Positions 7,624-15,642 are shown, numbered from the stretch's first letter. The stretch: 27,190 nucleotides of DNA from Phycisphaerales bacterium UBA7812 (GCA_002480345.1 DLBY01000148.1:956-28145), one strand, 5' to 3'. Notes: generated by a model not told the origin, from the sequence alone. Program-made: numbers and translations.

Positions 7624-7629
7624 TAGCAT
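7624..7629 (+). promoter_or_regulatory. -10 box of the alpha/beta hydrolase gene, probable leaderless start
   Basis: TAGCAT, then 6 bases, then ATG at 7636. No Shine-Dalgarno sequence is present. Confidence 0.5.
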
Positions 7630-7635
7630 CCGAGC

Positions 7636-8448
7636 ATGAGGCGAATTTCGGGAATCGGGGTGTGGGCCGTCGCGATCGCGGCGGTGCTGTGCCGGGGAGC
7701 GGTCGCGATGCAGGCAAGCGAAACGGACGGGACGGATTCCCCGGCAGAGGGGTTCGTGTTCCGCTCGGTGGAGATCGAGGGGCGGTCGTACCCGTACACC
7801 GTCTATCGACCCCGCGGACTCAAGGACGGCGGGCGCGCGCTCGTTTTCCTGCACGGGATGGGCGAATGCGGGACGGACGGGAGCACCCCGCTGGTGGTGG
7901 GGCTCCCCCCCGCGATGATGGTGGCGCCGGATCGCTGGCCGTTCGTTGTGCTGATCCCTCAGAAGCCGACGGGCGAGAGCGAGTGGGAGGACCACGAGGC
8001 GGCGGTGCTCGCGATGCTTGATCGGCTGATCGAGGAGGACGGGGTCGATCCCGAACGCGTCGCGATCACGGGGCTGAGCCAGGGCGGGCACGGGACGATC
8101 GCGCTCGCCTCGCGGCATCCGGGTCGTTTCGTCGCGGCCGCTCCGGTGTGCGGGTATGTGCAGCGTTTCTGGGAGGACGGGGAGCGCGGGTGGCGTGCGA
8201 AGCCCGATGGGGAGGCGAAGCGCGCACTGATCGAGTCGTTCCGCTCCACCCCGATCTGGCTGCTCCACGGCGGGCGGGACGATGTCGTGCCGCCTGGCGA
8301 GTCGGAATGGCTGCACGGTGCTCTGCAGGACGCGGGTCTCACGAGCAAGCTGACGATCTTCCCGGATGACAACCACAACTCCTGGGACAGCGCGTACCGC
8401 GAAAGCGGGCTGTGGGCGTGGCTCGTGGACATGACGCGCGCGCGCTGA
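7636..8448 (+). CDS. Secreted alpha/beta hydrolase (esterase, feruloyl-esterase/PHB-depolymerase-like)
   Basis: A 270-residue exported serine esterase. Residues 1-24 are a signal peptide ending near AVA-M. The alpha/beta-hydrolase core shows FLHGMGECG (71-79) as the oxyanion region, the nucleophile elbow GLSQGG with Ser148, the acid Asp in HGGRDD (about 215) and the base His247 in PDDNHNSW. The long gap from strand to nucleophile and the LIPQKPTGE segment resemble secreted carboxylesterases and PHB depolymerase-like enzymes that act on polymers or their side groups. The substrate cannot be told. It is probably its own transcript, started at the TAGCAT box, and the next gene on the strand has a separate ribosome-binding site 160 bp on. 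Confidence 0.85.
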   Translation: MRRISGIGVWAVAIAAVLCRGAVAMQASETDGTDSPAEGFVFRSVEIEGRSYPYTVYRPRGLKDGGRALVFLHGMGECGTDGSTPLVVGLPPAMMVAPDRWPFVVLIPQKPTGESEWEDHEAAVLAMLDRLIEEDGVDPERVAITGLSQGGHGTIALASRHPGRFVAAAPVCGYVQRFWEDGERGWRAKPDGEAKRALIESFRSTPIWLLHGGRDDVVPPGESEWLHGALQDAGLTSKLTIFPDDNHNSWDSAYRESGLWAWLVDMTRAR

Positions 8449-8607
8449 GCAGGCCCGGTTTCGGGGCACTCGAACAGGCAGGCAGCGGCACCGCTTACGA
8501 ACGGATTTCGCGAGAATCTGAGTGCGGCCGATCGGGGTCGGGTTGCGAATCCCGGCGCGTGTGGCATGTTTCCTCTGGAAGGTTTGTCCTGTTTCAGGGG
8601 AGTTGCC

Positions 8608-9213
8608 ATGAGATCAGCACCATTCGCCGCGATGCTCGCGTCGTTCGCCGCGTGTTCCGCCGTCTCGGCGGGGATTGAGTTGAACGGCTCGTTCGAGACC
8701 GCGCTGCACGAGAGCCCGGGGCGGTACGACATCAGCGGGCTCGACGGCTGGACCGCGACGGGCGGTTCCATGTTGCTTGAGCGGGGCGTCAACGGCGTGT
8801 CGAACATCGAGGCGCACAGCGGCGATCAGTTCGTGAGCATGGGGCACAGCGGCGCCGTGGGCGACACCCTGACCCAGACTCTCAGGACCGTCGAAGGGCA
8901 GGCCTACGAGGTCTCGTTCGTCATCCGCTCCATCCAGGGCAACGCGATGCAGGCGCTCTACGCATCGGCGGCGGATCAGTCGAGCGGGGTCGAGCTCGGG
9001 TCGGTGCTTGCGGTCGATTTCGGAGTCGGCGCGGGCTGGACCGAGCACCGTTTCGCGTTCGTCGCGGCCAGCGAATCGACCACGCTGAAGCTGCTCCATT
9101 CGCTGGGCAGCACCCAGGCAAACCTCGCGGTGGACAGCATCGAGGTGCTCGTCCCCGCGCCCGGCGTGCTCGCCGCCTTCGGGCTGGGCCTGATCGCGCG
9201 CCGTCGGCGCTGA
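8608..9213 (+). CDS. Secreted choice-of-anchor-like protein with PEP-CTERM-like tail
   Basis: A 201-residue secreted protein with a signal peptide (1-22, MRSAPFAAMLASF then AACSAVSAG), a beta-sandwich-like body, and the tail VPAPG, hydrophobic run, ARRRR. The body opens with NGSFET and has GLDGWTATGGSMLLER, GDQFVSMG and a ...TLTQTLRTVEGQ segment, the pattern of DUF642 and related carbohydrate-binding-like modules in which a mature domain begins N-G-x-F-E. AGGGGAG (8596-8602) lies 5 bases before the ATG at 8608, so the longer frame from 8566 is not used. A strong terminator follows. It would be sorted to the cell surface; the binding target is unknown. Confidence 0.82.
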   Translation: MRSAPFAAMLASFAACSAVSAGIELNGSFETALHESPGRYDISGLDGWTATGGSMLLERGVNGVSNIEAHSGDQFVSMGHSGAVGDTLTQTLRTVEGQAYEVSFVIRSIQGNAMQALYASAADQSSGVELGSVLAVDFGVGAGWTEHRFAFVAASESTTLKLLHSLGSTQANLAVDSIEVLVPAPGVLAAFGLGLIARRRR

Positions 9214-9236
9214 TCCCGGCATCGATGAGCTTTTTC

Positions 9237-9263
9237 AAGGGCCCGCGACGCCGCGGGCCTTTT
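9237..9263 (+). terminator. Rho-independent terminator after the second PEP-CTERM-like gene
   Basis: An 8-bp GC stem (GGCCCGCG-like arm within 9239-9247, partner 9252-9260) with loop ACGC, extended by A-T pairs into the T-run 9260-9263. It separates this gene from the convergent aminotransferase gene ending at 9298. Confidence 0.85.
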
Positions 9264-9297
9264 CCGTGCGCCGAGGATGCTCGGGCGGCGCACCGGG

Positions 9298-10218
9298 TCA
9301 GACGACCCGGGTGCCCTCGCGGCTGGTCAGATCGCGGAACAGATCCGAGAGGCCGGTCGTGACCGGGCGGTCGCCCGTTCCGATTCCGCGTCCGTCAACC
9401 ATCGCGACGGGCGCGAGTTCGCCCATCGTCCCGGTGGTGAAGCATTCGTCGGCGCGGTAGACCTCGGTCATCGAGATGTCCCGCTCGGCGCAGGCGATGC
9501 CGTTCGCGGCGCAGAGCTCGAGGACGGTCTCGCGGGTGATGCCCTCGGGGCAGGCGACGCAGCGGCTCGTCTCGACGATCGGGCCCTTGGGTGTGTTGGT
9601 GACGATGAAGACATGCGTCGCGTTGGTCTCGGCGAGGAAGCCGCGCGGGTCGAGCATGACCGCGTCGTCGGCGCCCGCGACATTCGCCTCGATCTTCGCC
9701 ATGATCGACTGGATGAGGTTGCAGTGGTGGATCTTGGGGTCCATCGCGTCGGGCGCGAAGCGGCGGATGGAACTGGTGACGAGCGAGAGGCCCGTCGCGC
9801 CCACGGCGTCGCGGTAGACGGGGGCCTTGTGCTCCGCGAGGACGATGAGCGTCGGGCCGGCCTGGTTCAGACGAGGGTCCATCCCGCTGGTGATCTTGAC
9901 GCCCCGCGTGAGGGTGAGCCGGATGTGCACGCCGTCGGTCATGCTGTTGGCGGCGAGGGTTCTTTTGATCTCGGCGATGATCGCGTCGTGGGTCGGGATC
10001 TCGGCGAACGCGAGGGCCTTGGCGCTCGAGGCGAGGCGGTCGAGGTGCTCGGTGAGCTTGAAGATCCGCCCGTCGTAGAGGCGGAGGCCCTCCCACACGG
10101 CGTCGCCCCCCTGCACCGCGGAGTCGAACGGGCTGATGCCCGCCTGGTCGCGGTGGATCAGTTCCCCGTTGATGTTGATGAGCAGGTCACGGTTCTTCTC
10201 GTTGAAGGTCTGGAGCAT
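9298..10218 (-). CDS. ilvE: Class IV aminotransferase, branched-chain type
   Basis: A 306-residue fold-type IV PLP enzyme, most like branched-chain amino acid aminotransferase, which interconverts Leu/Ile/Val and their 2-oxo acids. Landmarks are GISPFDSAVQGGDAVWEGLR (28-47), HLDRL (58-62) with a phosphate-contacting Arg, the Schiff-base Lys162 in DPKIHHCN, ETNATHVF with Glu197, and TTGTMGELAPV near the C-terminus for the cofactor phosphate. The ATG at 10218 is chosen because MLQTFNEKNRDL begins the domain and a TACACT box lies 7 bases before it. From memory, the sequence is closer to the C-terminal half of plant aminotransferase-like fusion proteins than to E. coli IlvE, so the substrate could differ. 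Confidence 0.85.
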   Translation of the reverse strand: MLQTFNEKNRDLLININGELIHRDQAGISPFDSAVQGGDAVWEGLRLYDGRIFKLTEHLDRLASSAKALAFAEIPTHDAIIAEIKRTLAANSMTDGVHIRLTLTRGVKITSGMDPRLNQAGPTLIVLAEHKAPVYRDAVGATGLSLVTSSIRRFAPDAMDPKIHHCNLIQSIMAKIEANVAGADDAVMLDPRGFLAETNATHVFIVTNTPKGPIVETSRCVACPEGITRETVLELCAANGIACAERDISMTEVYRADECFTTGTMGELAPVAMVDGRGIGTGDRPVTTGLSDLFRDLTSREGTRVV

Positions 10219-10225
10219 GGGGCGG

Positions 10226-10231
10226 AGTGTA
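10226..10231 (-). promoter_or_regulatory. -10 box of the class IV aminotransferase gene, probable leaderless start
   Basis: TACACT on the minus strand, 7 bases before the ATG at 10218, inside the 41-bp gap after the ankyrin gene. It has no Shine-Dalgarno sequence, so the gene may be transcribed separately from its upstream neighbour. Confidence 0.5.
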
Positions 10232-10259
10232 GAGACTCGGCTCGAGCGTGCGTCCGGTG

Positions 10260-11063
10260 TCAGTCTGCGATGCGGATCGCGGTGAGTTGTGGCCCGACGC
10301 CTTCGAGCGTGAATCTGTTGGCCGGGGACTCTCCGCCGAAACGCAGCACGGCATGCTGCGCGCCGACCGGCGAGAACGAGCGGGGTGTCGCAGAGTTTCG
10401 GACCAAGCTCCGCTTCGACCCGCCGGGGCGCTGGATCGCGAGCGAGCGGGATTGCTCGGTGTAGGTGATCTCGAAACGGTCCCGTGCCGCCGCGGACCAT
10501 GCGTAGGTCCCCAGGAGGGGCGCAGCGGACTCGGCGGTGACCGCGGGCGTGGTCGGCGGGTCGAGCCCCTCATCGGCAAGAAACGCGACGACCCGGTCGG
10601 CCCCACCGGCGCGGGCGTGTTCGATCAGCGGGATGCCGTGCGGTCCCCGGTTGGTGCGCAGTGTCGGATCAGCTTTGAGGATTGCGCGGAGCGCGTCGAC
10701 ATTATCGAGCGTGGCGAATGTGAACTGGTCGGGGCGGGCGCCGGCGTCGAGCAGCAGCTGGATGATCTCGATGTTGCCGACATGCGACGCCGCGCCGATC
10801 GCGGTTTCCCAGTCACCGAATCCCCAGTCCCACGCGGCCCTCGCCAATCCCCGGTTACCGGCGAGCATCGTTCGAACCCGGTCGATCGCGCCGTGGCACG
10901 CGCCGACAAAGGTGCGCGCTGTGTCATCGCCGGTCGATGGGAAAACCGCGGCGCGTTCCTGCTCCGTCTCGGGACGATCAAGACCGTCCGCCAAACAGAA
11001 CCCGCCGAAGCCTGCGAGCGCCGTTCCAATGAGGAATCCTCTTCGCGTGAGATCCGTTTGCAT
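10260..11063 (-). CDS. Tat-exported ankyrin-repeat protein
   Basis: A 267-residue protein. The N-terminus TRRGFLIGTALAGFGGF is a twin-arginine signal, so it is probably exported folded or anchored. Residues about 48-170 hold three or so degenerate ankyrin repeats (FVGACHGAIDRVRTML; AIGAASHVGNIEIIQLLLDAGA; PLIEHARAGGADRVVAFLADEG). Residues about 183-267 start LLGTYAW and alternate short strands (FEITY, SLAIQR, LRFGG), like the DUF3471-type C-terminal domain of serine hydrolases; this last call is by eye. GGAG lies 7 bases before the ATG. It sits between the aminotransferase and sulfotransferase-like genes on the same strand. A role in binding a protein partner outside the cytoplasm is inferred. 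Confidence 0.8.
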   Translation of the reverse strand: MQTDLTRRGFLIGTALAGFGGFCLADGLDRPETEQERAAVFPSTGDDTARTFVGACHGAIDRVRTMLAGNRGLARAAWDWGFGDWETAIGAASHVGNIEIIQLLLDAGARPDQFTFATLDNVDALRAILKADPTLRTNRGPHGIPLIEHARAGGADRVVAFLADEGLDPPTTPAVTAESAAPLLGTYAWSAAARDRFEITYTEQSRSLAIQRPGGSKRSLVRNSATPRSFSPVGAQHAVLRFGGESPANRFTLEGVGPQLTAIRIAD

Positions 11064-11120
11064 TGAATCGCTCCGGGAGTGGCTGTGCGGTCTTGGGCGT
11101 CATCGAGAGGGCCGAAAGCA

Positions 11121-11150
11121 CGGCGTAGCTCAGACCAGGGTCTGACGCCG
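11121..11150. repeat. Inverted repeat (hairpin with bulge)
   Basis: TCAGAC (11130-11135) and GTCTGA (11140-11145) pair around CAGG, and CGGCG (11121-11125) pairs with CGCCG (11146-11150), leaving a 4-base bulge. It lies between the sulfotransferase-like stop and the ankyrin start. There is no T-run, so it is either a weak terminator or another RNA or DNA structure. Confidence 0.5.
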
Positions 11151-11205
11151 GACCATCAAACGGGTTCCGCGAATCCGATGGCACGCCGTATCGCGGTTCC
11201 GTGCG

Positions 11206-12003
11206 TCATCCCATCGTCCGGAACTGCGCGAGGTGGTCGTAGAGGCGTTGGCACTCGCGGAGCACGCCCGCGAGGCGGTCGGGGACGGGTTCGTTCTTCG
11301 GTGCGTACGGCGCGAAGCCCGTCGAGGCGTTGACGCTCGCGTACCAGTGGGGGGCCCACACGCCGTCGTCGGGGTGGGGCCCCTCGGCCCAGGACAGCAT
11401 CGCGGGATCGAAATCCACGCCCACCGCGGCGCACATCGCGGCCAGCCCCGTCTCGGGGTCTTTCAGGATGTCCGCGGCGTCGAAGACGGGGGGTGGCGAC
11501 CCGAACCGGGCGTGGAGGCGGTCGAACAGGCGGACCTGCTGGGGCAGGCCCAGATCGCTGGGCGTGGGGTTGTCGATCACCTTGATGAAACTGGTGATCA
11601 TCGCGGCGGGGTCGCGGATCAGGAAGACACTGATGAGCGAGCGGATCCAGGCCCGCGCGTCGTTCCCGCGGTCGAGTTCGTCCTCCATCTCCCGCTCCAT
11701 CTCGGGCGTGAGGTGGTGGGCCATGTGCTTCTGGTACCAGACCGCCTTGCCGCGCGGGACGGGCCCGGTCAGGGTGGCGGCGACGGCGCGCCAGTCGGCG
11801 GGCTGGGCCGCGAGGACGGCGTCCGCCCCCGGGTGGGCCGCCCGTTTCGCAGGGTCCAGCGTGCTCAGGTAATGGGCGTAGAGGGGCTCGTCGATGACGG
11901 CGGTGTCCGCCCGGCTCGACCACGAGCGCATCAGGGCGGTCGAGATGTTGCGGGGGCCCGACCACATCGCGATCCGAATCGGCTGGGGCTGGTCCTCGGG
12001 CAT
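11206..12003 (-). CDS. Sulfotransferase-like P-loop protein
   Basis: A 265-residue protein of the PAPS-dependent sulfotransferase fold. The N-terminal SGPRNISTALMRSW (15-28) is the 5'-phosphosulfate-binding loop, and VFLIRDPAAMITSF (126-139) matches the 3'-phosphate-binding R-x-P...S segment. A late DGVWAPHWYASVNASTGF block is characteristic of a subgroup that I recall fused to a branched-chain aminotransferase domain in plants. The class IV aminotransferase gene lies just beyond the ankyrin gene on the same strand. Whether it transfers sulfate at all is unproven; the usual Lys of the loop is not obvious here (Arg18 is present). The start is fixed by TACATT six bases upstream, facing the glnS promoter. 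Confidence 0.82.
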   Translation of the reverse strand: MPEDQPQPIRIAMWSGPRNISTALMRSWSSRADTAVIDEPLYAHYLSTLDPAKRAAHPGADAVLAAQPADWRAVAATLTGPVPRGKAVWYQKHMAHHLTPEMEREMEDELDRGNDARAWIRSLISVFLIRDPAAMITSFIKVIDNPTPSDLGLPQQVRLFDRLHARFGSPPPVFDAADILKDPETGLAAMCAAVGVDFDPAMLSWAEGPHPDDGVWAPHWYASVNASTGFAPYAPKNEPVPDRLAGVLRECQRLYDHLAQFRTMG

Positions 12004-12009
12004 CCGCGG

Positions 12010-12015
12010 AATGTA
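12010..12015 (-). promoter_or_regulatory. -10 box of the sulfotransferase-like gene, probable leaderless start
   Basis: TACATT on the minus strand, 6 bases before the ATG at 12003. It forms a back-to-back pair with the identical box of glnS 46 bp away. Confidence 0.55.
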
Positions 12016-12061
12016 GCGGACGGGGCCGGCGTCCGGGCGTGTTTCGGATCCCCCGCGCGTC

Positions 12062-12067
12062 TACATT
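12062..12067 (+). promoter_or_regulatory. -10 box of glnS, probable leaderless start
   Basis: TACATT, then 6 bases, then ATG at 12074. No Shine-Dalgarno sequence is present. Confidence 0.55.
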
Positions 12068-12073
12068 CATGGC

Positions 12074-13918
12074 ATGAGCGACACCGCCCCCCCGACAGCT
12101 GGTAATCAGACGCCCGCCGGTGACAAGAAGGACGGCGAGAGCCGGCACTTCATCCAGCAACTGATCGACCGGCACATCGCCGAGGGACGGTGGGGCGCGC
12201 CGGGTGACCGGAGCGTGGTCCGGACGCGCTTCCCCCCCGAGCCCAACGGGTTCCTGCACATCGGGCACGCGAAGAGCATCAGCCTGAACCACGGGCTCGC
12301 GGTCGAGTACGGGGGGAAGTTCCTGCTGCGCTTCGACGACACCAACCCCGAGGCGGAGGAGCAGGTCTTCGTCGACTCGATCATCCGCGATGTCGAGTGG
12401 ATGGGCGCGCGGTGGGAGGGCGATGTCCGCTTCGCGAGCGACTACTTCGAGCAGTTCTACGAGTGGGCCCGCGACCTGATCCGCAAGGGCCTCGCGTATG
12501 TCGACGAGCAGACGCCCGACGAGATCCGGGAGATGCGGGGCGACGCGACGAAGCCCGGGACCAACTCCCCCTACCGGGATCGCCCGGTCGAGGAGAGCCT
12601 CGATCTGTTCGAGCGCATGAAGAAGGGCGAGTTCCCCAACGGGAGCAAGGTGCTGCGCGCCAAGATCGACATGGCGAGCCCCAACATGAACCTGCGTGAC
12701 CCGGTGATGTACCGGATCGTCAACAAGCCGCACCACCGGACGGGGAGCACCTGGCACATCTACCCGATGTACGACTGGGCGCACGGGCTGGAGGACTCGA
12801 TCGAGGGGATCACCAACTCGATCTGCACGCTCGAGTTCGAGAACCACCGCCCGCTCTACGACTGGTTCATCGACGCGATCAACCAGGACCGTGACCCGCT
12901 GAATGTCGACTATCGGCCCATCCACCATCCCCAGCAGACCGAGTTTGCGCGCCTGAACCCGACCTACATCATCACCAGCAAGCGCAAGCTCAAGCAGCTC
13001 GTCGAAGAAGGGCATGTCGAGGGATGGGACGACCCGCGCATGCCGACGATCGCGGGCGTGCGCCGGAGGGGGTACACGCCCGAGGGGATCCGCAACTTCT
13101 GCAACGGGATCGGGACGACCAAGTTCAACGCGTCGCACGACTATTCCCTGCTCGAGAACGCGATCCGCGATGATCTGAACAAGCGCGCCCCCCGCCGCCT
13201 GTGCGTGCTGCGCCCGCTGAAGGTGACCATCACCAACTGGGCCGAGCACGGCGACGCCGACCGCGTGGAGTGGATGGACGCCGGCAACAACCCCGAGAAC
13301 GAGGCCGCGGGGACGCGGCAGGTGCCGTTCAGCGGGACGCTCTTCATCGAGCGCGACGATTTCATGGAGGACGCGCCGAGAAAGTTCTTCCGGCTCAAGC
13401 CCGGAGGGGAGGTCCGCCTCCGGTACGGCTTCTGGATCACCTGCCACGAGGTCGTCAAGGACGAGACCGGCGAGGTCGTCGAACTGAAGTGCACCTACGA
13501 CCCGCAGACGCGCGGCGGCGACTCGCCCCCGCCCGACGCGGACGGGAATGTGCGCAAGGTCAAGGGCACGATCCACTGGGTCAGCGCCGCGCACGCGAAG
13601 GCCGTGGAGGTCCGCCTGTACGACCGCCTGTTCACCGCGGAACGCCCGGGCAAGGCGACCGGCAACCCGATCGACGATCTCAACCCCGAGTCGCTCGAGA
13701 TCGTCGGGGGCGCGCTGATCGAGCCCGACTGGGAGACGACCGAGGGCGAGCGGGCGTCGGGCACGGGCGCGTTCGGCGACGGCATCGAGCGCTTCCAGTT
13801 CGAGCGCCTGGGGTATTTCTGTGTTGACGCAGACGCGAGCGAGGCGTCGGGTGCGATGGTGTTCAACCGCGCGGTGACGCTGAAGGACTCGTGGGCGAAG
13901 GCCGCGAAGAAGGACTGA
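12074..13918 (+). CDS. glnS: Glutaminyl-tRNA synthetase
   Basis: A 614-residue class I synthetase that charges tRNA-Gln with glutamine. It shows the PPEPNGFLHIGHAKS signature with HIGH at 62-65, the KMSKS-like loop ITSKRKL (300-306), RFDDTNP and WHIYPMYDWAHG, then the GlnRS anticodon-binding beta-barrels (LRPLKVTITNW onward) to the end at AKAAKKD. It is a little longer than E. coli GlnS (about 554), from a ~24-residue polar N-terminal extension and insertions in the C-terminal barrels. Its presence suggests direct glutaminylation rather than only the amidotransferase route. An ATG also lies at 12069 in another frame; the 12074 ATG matches the box spacing and the reading frame. Confidence 0.96.
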   Translation: MSDTAPPTAGNQTPAGDKKDGESRHFIQQLIDRHIAEGRWGAPGDRSVVRTRFPPEPNGFLHIGHAKSISLNHGLAVEYGGKFLLRFDDTNPEAEEQVFVDSIIRDVEWMGARWEGDVRFASDYFEQFYEWARDLIRKGLAYVDEQTPDEIREMRGDATKPGTNSPYRDRPVEESLDLFERMKKGEFPNGSKVLRAKIDMASPNMNLRDPVMYRIVNKPHHRTGSTWHIYPMYDWAHGLEDSIEGITNSICTLEFENHRPLYDWFIDAINQDRDPLNVDYRPIHHPQQTEFARLNPTYIITSKRKLKQLVEEGHVEGWDDPRMPTIAGVRRRGYTPEGIRNFCNGIGTTKFNASHDYSLLENAIRDDLNKRAPRRLCVLRPLKVTITNWAEHGDADRVEWMDAGNNPENEAAGTRQVPFSGTLFIERDDFMEDAPRKFFRLKPGGEVRLRYGFWITCHEVVKDETGEVVELKCTYDPQTRGGDSPPPDADGNVRKVKGTIHWVSAAHAKAVEVRLYDRLFTAERPGKATGNPIDDLNPESLEIVGGALIEPDWETTEGERASGTGAFGDGIERFQFERLGYFCVDADASEASGAMVFNRAVTLKDSWAKAAKKD

Positions 13919-14032
13919 TTTTGCTCGCGTTTCCGGGCGATGCCGGACGCGCGATCGAATAAGGGATAGAGTCATCCTGTTCTGGCGGATCGTCGCGGGC
14001 GCACGCGTCCGGCACCGATCGAAGGGGGCAGT

Positions 14033-15220
14033 ATGGCAATCCCGCGAACACTCGCGGCGTGCATGATCGGGGTCGCGTCCGTCTGCGCGGGCGAGCCCTC
14101 CGACGGGGGCGACGAGAGGCTCGGCATCCCGATCGCGCCGCGGACCCCGCTGTTCAGTGTTCCCGACGAGGCGCCGTGGGTGGGGGCGGCGGAGGGCGAC
14201 CCGGACTGGACCATCACGCTCGGGGCGATGCTCCAGTACCGGTAGACCGTTTCGAGCGCGCAGCGGGAATCCGGGGATGAAGCGGACCCGGCGCTCGGGT
14301 TCCAGTTCCGAAGGCTCCGGCCCATCCTGCGCGGCAAGGCGCTGGACGGCAAACTCAGCCTGCTCGTGCAGACCGAAGCGCGGGGGGGCCCGCTCGCGCT
14401 GCTCGACGCCTGGGGCGCGGTCCAGCTGACCGACAGCCTGCGCTTCCGGTTCGGGCGATTCAATCTGCAATACGACCGGGAGATCCTGACCCCCTCGGCG
14501 TACCTGCTCGCGGTCGATTACAGCGTGCTCGCGAACACGCTGAATGTGGACACCGCGAGCCGGGTCGAGGGGCTCGAGTTCCGCTGGGCGGGCGAGCGTC
14601 AGCGGTTCTATCTCACCCTGAGCGAGGGGCTCGGGGTCGCGGGCACGCCGTTCAACGATCGCCGATCCGACTGGGGTGTGACGGGGCGCTACGAGCGTCT
14701 GCTGATCGGTGACGACTTCGGGCAGTTGGTGCAGTTCACCGCGCCGCGCGGCACCCCGCGCGCGCTGGAGTGGGGCCTCGCGGTCCACCAGCAGCACCTG
14801 CGGGGCCTGGGCGAGCGGTTCAGCGCCACCACGGATCTGACCTACCAGCACAACGGGTTCAACGCGTTGCTCCAGCTCGGGGCGCAGGTCACCGAGGACC
14901 GCAACGGGGCGCTCTACCAAGAGCCCGAGCACGACTGGGGAATGGTGCTCGCGGGGGGGTACTACCTGACCGATCGACTCGAGCCCTTCGCGCGCGCGGA
15001 ACTCGCGACGACGAGCGACGCGATGCACCCCGATCTCGCGATCGTCACCACGGGGTTCAACTACTACATCTTCGGACAGGCCCTGAAATTCGTGACCGAC
15101 TTCAGCGTCGCGTTCAACGGGATCGGCCCCGCGTTCGATCGCTCGCTCGACGGCTTCATGCTGACGGGCGACGGGAAGAACCGGTATGTCTTCCGTGCGC
15201 AGATCCAGATGCTCTTCTGA
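14033..15220 (+). pseudogene. Phosphate-selective-porin-like protein interrupted by one in-frame amber codon
   Basis: One continuous frame of 396 codons is broken only by TAG at 14243-14245. The first part (70 residues) has a signal peptide and ends GAMLQYR; the frame resumes directly with TVSSAQRESGDEADPALGFQFRR-type sequence. Together they read as a porin of the OprO/OprP-like family: FRRLRPILRGK, the LLDAW strand, FRFGRFNLQYDRE, a barrel-like C-terminal half and a terminal Phe (QIQMLF). AAGGGGG (14022-14028) lies 4 bases before the ATG at 14033. The second part has no good start of its own. Options are a true point mutation (CAG or TGG to TAG), a sequencing error, or read-through. Codon use on both sides of the TAG is the same, so the lesion is recent. 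Confidence 0.85.
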
Positions 15221-15252
15221 GCGGGCCTAGCGTGCGTGCAGGAGGCCCGACG

Positions 15253-15642
15253 ATGCCCGATGAGACCAACACCGCCCTGAATGTGCTCGGGGAGCCGCTC
15301 GAGTCGTGCTCGACCGATCCGATGACGGGGTTCTACCGCGACGGGTGCTGCAACACCGGGCCCGGGGATGTGGGCCTGCACCTCGTCTGCGCGGTGATGA
15401 CCGACGCGTTCCTGGAGTTTACGAAGGGCGTCGGCAACGACCTGTCCACGCCCCGCCCCGAGTGGCGCTTCCCGGGCCTCAGGGCGGGGGACCGCTGGTG
15501 CCTGTGCGTGCTGCGCTGGAAGGAAGCGATGGACGCGGGGGTCGCGCCGCGCGTCGTGCTCGAGGCGACGCACCGGTCGGCCCTGGAGTTCGTGGACCTT
15601 GCGGACCTTCGCGAGCACGCGTTCGCGCCAACCGACCCCTGA
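15253..15642 (+). CDS. DUF2237 family protein
   Basis: A 129-residue cytoplasmic protein of the DUF2237 family: NVLGEPLESCSTDPMTGFYRDG at the start, then CCNTGPGDVGLHLVCAVMTDAFL and CLCVLRWKEAMDAGVAPRVVLEATH. The spaced cysteines (19, 32, 33, 46, 83, 85) and the conserved GDRWCLC block suggest a metal or nucleotide site, but the family has no proven function. AGGAGG lies 7 bases before the ATG. It begins 32 bp after the broken porin frame on the same strand and converges on the glycoside hydrolase gene 27 bp away. Confidence 0.85.
   Translation: MPDETNTALNVLGEPLESCSTDPMTGFYRDGCCNTGPGDVGLHLVCAVMTDAFLEFTKGVGNDLSTPRPEWRFPGLRAGDRWCLCVLRWKEAMDAGVAPRVVLEATHRSALEFVDLADLREHAFAPTDP

Noticed and set aside
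13930..13955. A possible terminator after glnS
   Set aside because: The only stem is about 5 bp (TCCGG with CCGGA) and there is no T-run.
11156..15028. A 1290-codon open frame on the minus strand across glnS and the porin
   Set aside because: It runs antisense to glnS and the porin frame and through the glnS promoter region. Its translation is low-complexity Arg/Ala/Pro/Val-rich with no domain, as expected when codons are strongly G/C-ending.
14033..15220. Recoding of TAG as an amino acid in the porin gene
   Set aside because: Only one gene shows it, no suppressor tRNA is visible, and pyrrolysine-type recoding has no support here; mutation or base-call error is simpler.
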